A DNA stretch of 64,000 nucleotides from Caprella mutica (lineage: Eukaryota; Arthropoda; Malacostraca; Amphipoda; Caprellidae), in the NCBI GenBank assembly GCA_947561585.1, contig CANNZV010001872.1, positions 60,850 through 124,849 on the forward strand, read 5' to 3'. Position 1 is the first letter of the stretch; every line of letters starts with the position of its first letter. The notes below the pieces were generated by a model, which had not been told where the DNA came from, searched no databases, and saw nothing but the letters and a program-made list of their open reading frames with translations. Position numbers and translations under genes: made by a program. Below are positions 12,241 to 24,200 of the stretch, piece after piece.

Positions 12241-13675
12241 CATGTACTTTATTTAAGACCAAATGGTGGTTGATTTGCATTCTATAATACAAATTGAAAA
12301 TTAATTCTGGAATTCTTCTAAGCTTGTATATTCGAGGTATAAATTAAAACAGTTGTTTAACTACTAAAGTGATAGTTTTATTATGTCATACCATTTAATT
12401 ATTTATAAAATGCTAAACAAATATGTTCAGTGGAGTTGCAAAATTAAATTCTCTGGTACCTATTTTTGGCCAAATTATGCAAAAAGAGTTTAAAGTGACT
12501 AAAAGTACATTTTAGAAGAAATGTACATTTTAGAAGACTTTGGGTAAGACTTTAAAAGAAGACTTCAAAGTTTAAGATAAGACTTTTTTTCCCGTCATCG
12601 TGAACCAAACCAGTAAAGATGCTATCACTAGCAGTGGTGTTGAAATCTATATATTCACCTTAGGTTTTCTTGGGTATAATGCGCATACTTTGTGTGTGCG
12701 CAGGTTGCGTAATGCGCACTATTGAAAGTATGAACTGAAGACTTAAAATTGTGTATTTTCTATCAAAATTTCGTCATCTATTGTTTTGGGTATAAATTAA
12801 ATGTTTGAGATGTATTAAAGTGTTTTTTTGACACGTTAATCATCCTCACTAATCATATTACAGGTGTCACAATATCAAACTATACAGATTTTAAGTCATT
12901 GTGTACAGTGTTATGTATATTGCAATATGCTTAAATTTTGGAATAAATATAATCAGTTTTCAATTAAAAATAATTATTTGAAATGGATAAAAAAAATCCC
13001 TTCTCAAATTAAAATTAACCATTTTTTATTTCAAATTTATTAAGAAATAAAATGAAGAAATTTTTTTTCAATTTTTATTAAGCCAATAATATTAAAATTT
13101 ATGTCTTTTAAACAATCGATACAAATTTAGTAACATTGGTGATACTTAAAATGCATAAGAGCTACACACAATTTCAGCTTTTAATTTATATTCACTAGTT
13201 TATTTATTATAGGATATCGTGTTAAACACACCATTACCATAACCAATCCGGTTCTGGCTAATCCAAGCAACCTCAGGTCAGCTGTAATCTCCCAGAATAA
13301 ACATCAAGGTTTTCCCGGATAATACCTTCACAAAATCTTAAGTTATTTAACCAATTTATTAAACCTGATCATTCTTAGAATTTTAATCCGAGACTAGTGT
13401 TAATTTACAACGATTGATGGTTGTTTTAACCCTTCACAGCATTTATTGATTTAACCAATCACTGAACTAATATTTATTTTCATACCATATTCTACTTAGT
13501 TTCATCTTGTTTAATTTGTTTTAAGTATAACCCAATTAGATAATTTATCATGTGTTAACATTTTCAACGTTACAAACGTTTTTAGCAGAAGGCACGTGCT
13601 AGTTCAATTTACCAGCCCCTTTCTCCCGTTCCTAGAAAATGATGTTCACAATGCAGTATCATAAATGATTAAACG

Positions 13676-13806
13676 ATGTGCATCAACCAACCATCAGTAA
13701 TCAATCAAGTGGTTGACAAAAAGCAACCATTAATCGCACCAACCACTGAAGCAATCAACCAAGCTTTTAGTAATCAATCAGGAGGTTGACAAAAAGCAAC
13801 CCTATC
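13676..13806. repeat. two-copy repeat of CAATCA-rich sequence
   Basis: AGTAATCAATCAAGTGGTTG and AGTAATCAATCAGGAGGTTG, each followed by ACAAAAAGCAACC, about 70 bases apart. Confidence 0.7.
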
Positions 13807-15184
13807 GCAATAATGATCAGGGCAGCAACCAATCAGCTTTTCCAACCCTCGGTTAACTAGACTCAACCCACTCTAAAGATTTAATTTCATTTATTTTCAA
13901 GTACTTTCAAAGTGCATTTTTGAATATAAAATGAATGCAGTTTGTATCTTTGGTATTTGAATACTGCATGCTCCAAGTCATTTAATAGATAGTAAAGAGC
14001 TCGCGTTTCCACACTTAAAGGTAGAAGATATTAAGCAGCATGTTGAAATACATTGCCCAAAATAAATATATATACCTGATGCCAATCTTAACGATACGGG
14101 TCTTTTTGGAACGTTAAACACTTTTAACGGCAGAGGTTACGGGGTTGGGTAATGTTGATACCTTCAACTGTACAGTCATTCGGAAAGAATTTAACTTTTA
14201 TTCAGTTTGTTCATATAACAGTAAAGCATGATATTAAATAATAAAAAGCTTAGGTCGATAAACACATATGCTTTTTTTTCCTTCACTGCATCATTAGCGA
14301 ACGCTTCAGGTCAGTTTAGAAAGACATAGAAAAAGATTTGACCATGTACTCATTAGCCGTCATACGCTCCAGGTGTATATTAAATAATAATCAATTTAGC
14401 ATATTAAACACAAGTTCATTCACACAATGCATTAACTAATATTCTCATTAACGTTACAATGCATTAATATGCAGTCGTTGCGCAACAATAGAACTCTGAC
14501 TTCACGATCGTCTGACGAGTGCTAACGGTTAATAGAAAAGCTTTGACGGAATTAAAAAAAAATATTGAATAGTTACAGTAAGACCTCGATTAACAAAAAC
14601 ATTCCTTTCTCCGAATAAATATTACAATGTTTGTTTCGTAAGATGTAGTAAGAAATGTAATGAAACAGTAAAAAATATTAGAAATGATAATCTACAATAA
14701 TAAAGACATGAGTCTACATGTAGACATTAATGACTAATCATTGAATTTGTTGTAATCTCATCTAATATTTTGTTCAATCTTTTTTTTATCTACGCACTAC
14801 AAAAATAGCGATTAAGAAATGTGTTGAGTTTAATCTTCGAGCTCAATGCCAGTATCAGTCTTTTGAGTGTATTTTTCCTTGCGAAGCTGATAATCTGTTT
14901 GCACAATGAGTGTTTTCCAAAGATGCTCTGAATTGCTAGTTAGGAGAGAGACACTCATGCAAATAACCTTTGTTGCGAGACATAAATTGGGTGGAGATGA
15001 AGTCCTTTGTACCCGATGAAAGTGAACCATTATGTAACTCTTGACATTCTTTAAATAATTACTGAAGAAGGTTACACAACTTATGACTAATACCTTACAA
15101 AATCAGTTCTGATGGATGATAAATAATTAAATATTTATAATTACATAGTGCCATCACTAATTCATTTTTTTCTCTCTTTCACAG

Positions 15185-17987
15185 ATTACTTGTGGTGGCG
15201 GTGGCCTTATCGCTCGCCAGTGGACGAAGACTGAAGTTAGGAAAAGACGGTTTCGCCAGGGTGGACAGTCCTTCAAATAATCCCGTATCAGGAATCACAG
15301 TTTCGAGTTGGGTCAACATCACAGAATTTCCAGGAGGCGTCGCGCCAGTCGTTACTTTGATTTCAGAAGATGCTAACTATCAAATAGCTTTCTTCATCAG
15401 AGAAGATGGAGCAGGTGTACTATGGGGAGGTCCAGCTTCATCCAAGGATTCTATTGGAGAGGAATACTCTGACAGACAGCCAAGATTCAGTTTTCCATCC
15501 AGATCTAAAAGGAGTGCCGTAGATTACTCCATGGGACTTGGTGATGTCATGAACATTATGCCAAGGAAAGAGAGGTCCAACACTTGGACCCCCATGAATT
15601 TTGTGGATGTTTCCGAGATGGGTGTAGCTGATTTAGAGACTTCTGGAACCAGCAATCAAGATCACTATGAAGACTGGTATGATGTAGGATACGAGCTACA
15701 GATGCAAGAAAGTGCCGACCCTGGCCCAAAACTAATAACTCAGCCTTCAGGAGATAACGAATTTGTAGTTTTCAATTGGAACGATCCCTCCTCACCATCA
15801 TTTTCGACAAACCAGTGGGATAGTCTTGGAAATCAAGTCAAACCTAATACAAAATCTAACAGCCAGGTACCAGATACTGAAAGATACGTCTGGAGTAGAG
15901 AAGAAAACAGAGCTGGAAGTAAATATTCACAAGGAGAAGCTAAACCATCACAAACAAGGAACACCCTTCCTCCCATATTCAGAGTTCCACTAACAACGTC
16001 AGAGAGACCAACAACTACAGAAAGAAAGCGTTTATCTCGTCCATTTATTCCCGGTCTAACACGAAACAGTGAAACGAGAAAATCTAGACCAGGATTATTC
16101 AGATACAATAGGAGACCAACAACAGAAGCCCCAACCACCACAACAAGCAGACCAAGAACTACAAGACCGCCCACAATTACAAGAGCACCCACTACTACAA
16201 CAACCGTTGTAAAACCTGTCGCATCTCCTGTCATCCAAGAAACAAGAGTTCCTTTATGGGCGAGATTGAAGAAAACTTCAGCAGAAGAAACCACGCCAGA
16301 GAAAAAAGTTAAACAAGTTAAAAATACTACTACCACTACAACTACAAGTACAACAACGACGACAACAACCACAGCGAAACCTCAAGTTTATCAGGCAAGT
16401 GGCTCATCACACAGGAGAGTGACAGCAAGACCACCTATTGCACCTGTCAGAAGAACTACTGTTAGACCACAACCCACAAGGAGCCAAAAAGAGAAAATAC
16501 CTCATAAGCAAATATCTAAACAAAAAGCACAGCAGCAACGTATTAACAGCTCCAAAGAAAGAAAACTCAATAAGAACCGTAATCAACAAAACAACAAACA
16601 GTTCAGACCGTTGCAATCGCATAATATGGATGAATTCAGAAGGATTCTTGAAGGTAAACCAGCAATTGAAGACACAGGCAACAAAGTAGTGGTGTATTCC
16701 ATGCCAATCACTGATGTTGATCACTTCAACAGAATGTACGATAGGTATCAGGAAACGGAAGCTAAGGATAACCCAAGAATAAATCTTCATGTGGTTTACG
16801 AAAGAGCACGAGAAGGCGGCCATCAAGCATACAAAGATGTTGAGGACGAAACTAATCAAAATCAAATAGAGGAAATATCAGAGCCTCTTCCAGTTCTTAC
16901 GTACAAGGAAGAGCCTTTGCAATTCACAGACTCACAACAAGCAGGGCAGAATTATAGAGAAACAATCTTGAGAAAACCAGTATTAGCAGAACCTATCAAC
17001 TTGGTTAGAAATATTGACGAAGCTCCCTTCAAACCATCAAGACCAGCAAATTCTTTCAGTAAATACGAAAGAGAGTACCTAAATTACTCTCCTGATGCAG
17101 GCAAAATCAAAATAGTACTGTCAGAAGATATGGATGAGTCGAACATGGAACCCACTGATGAAGAATACTCAGTAGATGTTCCTTTGCTATCTGTTGCAGC
17201 TGCTGCATTGTCAAACCTACAAAATCCACTGATCTACCAGCCTGCTGTTCTAGCTCAGCAAGATATCGGAGGAGAACAAGTTGGTTTCTACCAGGAACCT
17301 TCAAGAATCTCCCACCAACAGCTTCCTCCAGAATATATGGAAGAAAGTAGAAAAGATAATTCAATTCCCACTAACGACCAGCATATTAGGAGATCTTATG
17401 ATACGAATGTAGAGGTGGAACAAGAAATACCACAGCCAGTGAAGAAACAATTCAGATATGGACAAACACAGACAAAACAACATAATAATAGACAACAAAC
17501 AAGATACGAAACAAGAACAAGACCTGAAATAAAACCCAGTCCAGCAGTTGTTACCGAATCTCCTTTGAATGTAAATTTCAGAAAAATGCCTTACGAATTC
17601 AACAGAAATACCTGGTATCACATCACCTTCACATGGTCAAGCGAAGACCACGCCCTGAGAATATTTGTCAACGGAGAGATCGCAGGAATCCTCGAAGATA
17701 CCATGACAGAACGTCAGGTTCTCCCAACAAAAGGAGTTATGCTATTAGGTAAAACACTGCTACCAAGTTTGTCGGGCTTCGACCCCACGTCTCATTTGAC
17801 CGGGGAAATGAGCAACTATGTGGTATGGAGCGAAGCACTCACCCCTAGGGAAGTTAAGGACGCTTTCAAATGCGAGGCTGCGCCCAGTTATCCCGTAATG
17901 CTTACCTGGAGTGCGACACCCTTGAGAGTATACAACGATGCGCAAGTTAATGAGGCACCGCCAATTTGTGGCATATCTTCATCATAG
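15185..17987 (+). CDS. secreted pentraxin/laminin-G-fold protein with long Thr-rich insert (last exon)
   Basis: The exon begins after a strong acceptor (pyrimidine tract then CACAG ending at 15184) and runs open to TAG at 17985-17987. Its first residues, LLVVAVALSLASG, look like the end of a signal peptide whose Met lies in an upstream exon I could not place, so this is a secreted or extracellular protein. Numbering from 15192: residues 13-80 carry the first strands of a concanavalin/LamG-like fold (ITVSSWVNITEF, QIAFFIREDG). About 700 low-complexity residues follow, with a furin-like RSKR at 104-107 and a Thr/Pro/Arg-rich mucin-like tract at about 265-400. Residues 793-931 complete the fold with pentraxin-like motifs (WYHITFTWSS, IFVNGEIAG, VMLLGKTLLPSLSGFD, GEMSNYVVWSEALTPREV). 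The family assignment comes from these motifs. The ligand is unknown. The insert is probably O-glycosylated (inference). Confidence 0.8.
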
Positions 17988-19246
17988 ACTAAACCTTTCT
18001 TTGTTAATGAGTGATAGGTCCCTTATCGGGCACTAGGTCTTAATATGATTTTTAAAATGTGAATCTAAATATATTCCGGTGGTGGATTGGATACTATTAT
18101 TCTGTTCAAAGATGCGCGAACAAATGCAGCTGCTTTTCAAAGCTGAAGAAGATTCAGTCCATCACTATTTGCATTGTTATTAGATGTGTAGAGAGAGATA
18201 TCCAAGATTATAGGTTTTAAAGACTCTGCCGCAAGCTACTGCTGGAGATGAGCCAGCACAACCTTGGATTCCTTATTACTGGTTGAAGTACCCTTGAATA
18301 TTTTGCTATAGAATGGTAAAAAAAGCACCATCTACATTACAATTCACAACTATTTATAGTAGCAACTGTACTGAAATAGCCTATTGAATAACTAATATAT
18401 AAATCAAAGCAAAACTTTAGTTGAAAAGTGTCGATCCTGTTACTTAACCAGTAAAAAAAAATACTTAACTATATCTTCATTGATGAATAAGGTGTTTGTT
18501 TTTATATGTGCTGATAGTTTGTTAGATGTGTTAATTTAAACGTCCTTGTCTTCAAAAACCAGATTGCATATGTAGATCTAATTAGAATTAAATGCTGTAG
18601 AACATTAGAGTTCATATTCACCTCTGTACCATCAAATGCTCATTGTACAAAGTACCATCTATCTTGTTCCTCTCATTCACAAACTCTATCTTAAAATTGC
18701 CTGTGCTCTGAGCGCAAAAAATACTATAAGATTCCTCATCTCCTTTTGTTTCATCCATCTCATCTAATTTTAATAGCTTTAAGACGTAGTGAAATAATTT
18801 TAGTTACAATACCTATATTTTTTTGGATATTTCCATAGATTTTGTGGATATTTTCATGGATCTTGTGGATATTTTAATAGATTTTGTGGATATTTCCATA
18901 GATCTTGTGGATATTTCCATAGATTTTGTGGATATTTTCATAGATTTTGTGGATATTTCCATAGATTTTGTGGATATTTCCATAGATTTTGTGGATATTT
19001 CCATAGATCTGTTCGATCCTATATTTCCATAAATCTTGTTGATTCATTGATATTATGGATATTCCCAATTTAGATGCATCCTAATTTTTATGGATGTATC
19101 TAAACATTTTTAAATTTTATCTTCATCTCATTTCCAGAAATGCATATTCTGATAATCTTCTTATTTGTACATGAAAGAAAGCATTTAAGTGTAGTGTGAC
19201 TGTTCTATTACCATATTATTTGTATATTCAATGTCTGACGAATAAA
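17988..19246 (+). other. probable 3' UTR of the pentraxin/LamG gene ending at AATAAA
   Basis: No further coding sequence is seen after the stop codon. An AATAAA followed by AT-rich DNA lies at 19241-19246 and is the best polyadenylation signal downstream. If it is used, the 3' UTR is about 1.25 kb and contains the 21-bp minisatellite at 18.8-19.0 kb. No splice sites were identified in this stretch. Confidence 0.4.
18815..19035. repeat. 21-bp minisatellite, about 10 copies
   Basis: Tandem units built on CATAGATTTTGTGGATATTT, with C/T and G/A variants. The unit length is a multiple of three, so both strands stay open over the array and give repetitive reading frames (DISIDFV or STKSMEI). I treat these as artefacts. 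The array lies in the probable 3' UTR of the upstream gene. Confidence 0.9.
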
Positions 19247-19520
19247 ATATATAAAGAGATTGCTTTTAAAAACCTCTCGAGTAGATTTAAGCCGTAACTG
19301 CACGGTTGCTCAACTTTAACTTTGCTGATGTGCCACATCTACAGATTGCTGTCCCAAAATAAGGACACCCTCCATGTACGGGTTAATTCAATTAGTAAAG
19401 AAATATATTCCATTGATATTTAATATTAATTAATATTAATAGACAATGGAATTTCTTTAGAGCTTGAAAACAAATTCCAATGCATTATACTAAATAGGTT
19501 CAAATAGCTTGAATAATTAG

Positions 19521-19725
19521 GGGTAAGTTACGAATTATCGGTCAGTACTACATCTTCGGTCATATAAGAAAAAACAATATAAAAATTGTTATTTATACAC
19601 AGTGCTATCTAATACTTCTGCAAACCCGAGTATTAGATAGCACTGTGTAATAATAATAATTTTTATATTGTTTTTTTCTTAAATGATCGAAGATGTAAGA
19701 CTGACCGATAATTTGGAACTTACCC
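19521..19725. mobile_element. family A MITE
   Basis: GGGTAAGTTACGAATTATCG and CGATAATTTGGAACTTACCC ends. The centre is TAGATAGCACTGTGTAATAA with its inverse, the same centre as the copy at 3288, so these two form a subfamily. Confidence 0.88.
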
Positions 19726-19872
19726 TAGTGCTATATTGAATAATTAATTAACTTAAATCACATTATGTAATTAAAAATGTCTCTACCAGAATAAACACAA
19801 ATGTTAATCAGGGAACAATTAAATAAATAAAATTAAAGTATAATTATTAATATACCATTTGATATAGTTTAT

Positions 19873-20041
19873 AAAGGTAAGTTACAAGTTATTAGACAGT
19901 TCAACTGTTTCGATCATATAATTAAAAACACATATTTAACTGGAATACCTCACGAGTTAAAAATAATATATTATGTTCTTTTTCATATAGCAGCATGTGA
20001 TCGAAAATGTGCAACTGTCCGGTAACTCAGATCTTACTCCA
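19873..20041. mobile_element. family A MITE, diverged
   Basis: GGTAAGTTACAAGTTATTAG at the left and CCGGTAACTCAGATCTTACTCC at the right. TTTCGATCATATAATTAAA and GTGATCGAAAATGTG lie inside. Confidence 0.7.
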
Positions 20042-20211
20042 GAATGCTAATGTTAGATGTCACAATACCTACCATTAATAATTCTAGTTCTACCAGGTAG
20101 CTGGTTATTATCCTGTCTCTCGTAAAATAAAATAACATATCGTGCATATCAAAAAGATAATTATATAAAAACAGTAGTCTGAGACACCCTGTATATGTAG
20201 ATAGCTAGGGT

Positions 20212-20290
20212 AAGTTCTTAATTATCGGTCAGTTCAACATTTTCGGACACGTAAGAAAAAACGATATAATATAATAAGAAGAATATATAT
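20212..20290. mobile_element. family A left-end fragment
   Basis: GGGTAAGTTCTTAATTATCG, then TTTTCGGACACGTAAGAAAA, with no matching right end before the next copy at 20651. Confidence 0.65.
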
Positions 20291-20650
20291 AATCTAAGTA
20301 TCAAAAAAAAACTAAAATAAAGAAGAATTTTAGCTTTCATGAATTTCGAACCAATAGAAAGAAATTAACTAACTAATATATTACTTCTAGCTATCTTTAT
20401 TCTTCTTCTTAAAATATTTGTAAAATCCTCAGGCGATTTTGTTATTTTTGATATTCAAAATTCTTCTTATTTCTGCCTATTTTGTTTATAATTAGTCATA
20501 ATTAGGATATTGGTGATTAGGATTATTCGAATCTCATCAAAAAATAATAAAAATAATAATAAAAATCTTTATTGACAACACAAACAATAAAACATACATT
20601 AAAAAGCAACTAGGAAAAGTAAATAGAATGAATATATTCAACATTCAGGA

Positions 20651-20860
20651 GGGTAAGTTACTAATTATCGGTCAGTTTCACATCTTCGGTCATATAAGAA
20701 AAACGATATGATAATTGTTATTTAATTTATATTTTAATGGGTATCCATGATACTTGCAGGTAACATGCATACCAATTAAAATATAAAAAAAATAATTATC
20801 ATATCGTTTTTTCTTTTATGACAGAAGATGTGAAACTGACTGATAATTAGTAATTTACCC
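20651..20860. mobile_element. family A MITE
   Basis: GGGTAAGTTACTAATTATCG and TGATAATTAGTAATTTACCC ends, with the ATCCATGATACTTGCAGGTA palindrome (one arm mutated) in the centre. Confidence 0.87.
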
Positions 20861-21073
20861 TAAGTTCAATATATAAATGTTTTGAAGTCCATAGAGGTTT
20901 CAGGCCATTGGGGCAAAAATATATTCTAATTTTATTTAAACAGAAGAATGTTCACTTCTTTCGTAGTTTCCCTCGCGATTCAGCGCATAAATTTAATATT
21001 CCCCGAAAGAAAAGGAAATCGATAAATTAAATGCAAACTAATTAAATCCGTTACTTTGGTGGATACTAAATGT

Positions 21074-21204
21074 ACTAAGTTAAAAATTATCCGACGGTTT
21101 CACATCTTCGGTCACACAGCAAAAAAGACAATATAAAAATTCTTAGTTTTTTTTTCTTATATGACCGAAGATGTGGAACTGACCGATAATTCGTAACTTA
21201 CCCT
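21074..21204. mobile_element. family A MITE beside the last NBAS donor
   Basis: TTTCACATCTTCGGTCACAC and ATATGACCGAAGATGTGGAA are inverted. The right end GATAATTCGTAACTTACCC is intact and the left end eroded. It ends 11 bases from the donor hexamer of exon 21400-21222. Confidence 0.82.
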
Positions 21205-21221
21205 ACCTACCAACACCTTAC

Positions 21222-24200
21222 CTTGAGAGCATGCTGAGCCAGTAGAGTCAACACCGCCTTCTCTCTGCGACTCTTTGAGTCACCACAGACTCTGAGCAGC
21301 TGAGCCAACTGCAGGGCACGCCACCAGTACTGGAGAACTGTCCCACCACTGGAGGAGAGGGCCTCAGCCAACAGGGACAGGCGGTTGGTGGACAGACGGA
21401 CTGGGGGGGGAGAGAAAAAGATAATAAAATGTGTGAAATAAAGGTGTAAAAAAGTGATATGCAGCTGAAAATGGTTTCAAGGTTTGGTTGGTGGTGCAGT
21501 TGGGACCACCACAAATAATTCACAATAAAAATAATTTTAACAGCTCAAAGCCCCGAAACAATAGACTGATTAAGATTCTGTGTGTATGATGCGGAAAAGC
21601 TACTCCGTGTTTTATTTATACAACCTTTTGTTTGGTGTTTTAAAATGAATTAGCTACACTGAAATTAATCCTAAGTTTAAGATATTAGATTTAGAAAAGG
21701 AATATATAAATGAGCCCTGTACTCATGTATTGAAATAAAAACCAATATAGTCTTTTAATAATTTTTTTTTAATTTTAATAAAATTAAAAAATTAAAAAGC
21801 AATGTAGTCTTTTTATTGCATTAAAAAGCAATGTAGTCTTTTATTTGTTTCTCCATTGTATGGAGACAACTCCACTCACCATCTAGAGGGAGTTCATTGA
21901 CTCCAAACTCATGGAGTATCTCCAGTGCAGTGATGAGGTCTTTCTCCTCTTGTATCTGAGTCGCCAGCTCCTTGTCCTCCGTCTGGAGTAAGTCCAGACA
22001 CACTCTGGTAAAGAGAGAGTAAAGCAAAGACTAAAGTGTACAGTAAGTCCAGGCACACTCTGGTGAAGAGAGAGTGTAAAGAAACAGTACAGAGACTAAA
22101 GAAAGAGTAAAGTCTGGAGTAAGTCAAGCCACACGCTGGTAAAGAGACAGTAAAGAAACTGTAAAGACAGAGTAAAGTGTACAGTTGGTCCAGGCACACT
22201 CTTGTAAAGAGAGAGTAAAGCAGGAGTAAAGAAACAGTAAAGAGACTAAAGAAAGAGTAAAGTCTGGAGTAAGTCCAGACATACTCTGGTAAAGAGAAAG
22301 TAAAGCAATTGAGTAAAGTGCACAGTAAATCCAGGCACACTCTGATGAAGCAATTGGTTACATTTATATGCAGTTATATGGTAGGGTGTGTTTCAAATTA
22401 TTGGACTGTTTCACATTTTCGATCATGTAAGAAAAAAATATACAATAGCTAATATAAATTGACTTTATTTTAATTTGTATTCACTTAATTAGAACCAAAG
22501 TACAAGTTCTCACTTGGCCAATTCCAAGGTAGAGTCCTTAAAGTTAGCACTGGTGTTGTAGTAGTTCTTAGCGGCATCTATCACCAGTCTAACGCTCTCT
22601 CTGTGCCCTAAGCACCTCTGCTCCGTAAGGTCCTCTTCCTCACTCTCCTCTCCGTCAGTAGGGTGCGCCGTTAAGAACTCCACACTGTGCTCTATGCTCT
22701 GTCTGTTGTTAGATGATAGGAGCACCTCGCACACAACCTGATGGTGAGGAAAGGAAAATTAGAAGAAGAGAAAATTAAAAAAAAAAAAATTTAAACTTGA
22801 ATTTTCTTTAAAGGTCCTCTCCAGGCTCCAGGAAAAAAATGAGTTTATAACATAATATAATAGAACTAAGGTCTACGAACATTATTCTGCAACCCGCATA
22901 CAATTCGGTTCAGTATATATTATATAATTTGTTTTTAAAGTTTTTTAATACTTTGTGAGCAACAATTGAGCGAATCACTAATCTGATGCTCAAGAAGAAG
23001 ATTGTACACTCTTTGTTTTGATTACAAATTTGAATTTTATAAACAATACTTGCGTTTTCGGCCTTTATTTAAATTATTTTAGATATTAATTGTTTCCTAA
23101 AGAATATAAACGCTTCTATTATAAGTTCATTCAATTTTATACCTTTACACTAATATTAAATGGATTAATTAAACCTAATACCTAATTGTCAATCAAAACA
23201 AATGGTGTACATTCTTTTTCTTCAGGCTGAAAATTTCTTAAATTAGTAAGTCGGAAGTAAAATAGGTTTTGTAGAGTTTTGATTATAAAAATCTTTAAAA
23301 GCATATTAAATTAAAAATATGCTACCAAATTCGATGCGGTTTGCAGCAAAATGATAAGAAACATTAGCCTCGTTGAATAAAGCAATAAAAATATTTGCTT
23401 GGAGGGGACCTTTAAAAAAAAAAAAAATTTAATTTAAAAAGATTTTTTAAAGAATACTGTAGTAGCTAATGAATAGCTATATCGATTAATTTTAAATTAA
23501 ATCACTGGATAATTCATTCTTTTTTAATTTTCTGTTTAGTTTATTATTTTATATCAAGTTTTAATTTGAGAGAGTTATATAAATATATTGAATTTCCACA
23601 AGTTTGTAACTTTTTAGGTAGCTAATAAATAAATTTTAAAAAACTAGAATGAATTATTAGTATTAGGGTTGTTTTACGTCTACAGGGGAAATTGAGAAAG
23701 CAGTCAGAATGGGTAGCTAGTGGATCTGTGAACAAAGTGACCCACCACCATCTGGTGACAATGCTCATGGATGCAGAAAAGCTACTCCGTGAATGCAGTC
23801 AATTACCAAGAAATGTAATGAAAAAGGATACAAGCATCGGTGCGGGTATCATGGATACCAACTAAAATAAATAATAATTATATCGTTTTTTTCTTATATT
23901 CTCGTGGAAAAAGTAGGAGGAGCTTAGCAAAAAGTCTGGTGGAAAGACTTAAAAAACCCTACGTGTGTACGGACGGACCTTTAGATGGTTCCTCACCTTA
24001 TGACAGTCCAAAGGGCGTAAGGAGGAGATAACTTTCTCCTGAATGGTGAGGAGATCATCCAGCAGCTCCTCCCACTCACACAAACTCAAAGGAGGAGACC
24101 TGCGAGAAGCAAATGTAAACAATATAGGCAAAAAGCAAATTTTAAAAATTGAATAGCAATATCCTCAGGAATGTTCATTATTTACAAATGAAAGTTGAAG

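Larger units (their letters stand above)
9483..15184. other. intergenic/upstream region without a supported gene
   Basis: Apart from the MITEs at 10671 and 12031 and the family D fragment at 11741, this is AT-rich unique DNA. A more GC-rich patch at about 10480-10590 (CCCTCTGGGGTCTGACCACC) is open for about 30 codons but has no recognisable homology. The missing signal-peptide exon of the pentraxin/LamG gene may lie here or further left. Confidence 0.4.

Noticed and set aside
14830..15030. 66-codon minus-strand frame upstream of the pentraxin/LamG exon
   Set aside because: No domain or splice support. It is on the opposite strand to the gene it precedes and does not resemble the NBAS C-terminal half.
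15833..16372. Long minus-strand frame (179 codons) rich in Val opposite the Thr-rich tract
   Set aside because: It is the antisense of the poly-Thr coding repeats (ACN codons read as GTN). The plus-strand frame has domains and splice context.
16407..17621. Several minus-strand frames of 85-152 codons
   Set aside because: They are shadows of the pentraxin/LamG exon and have no recognisable features.
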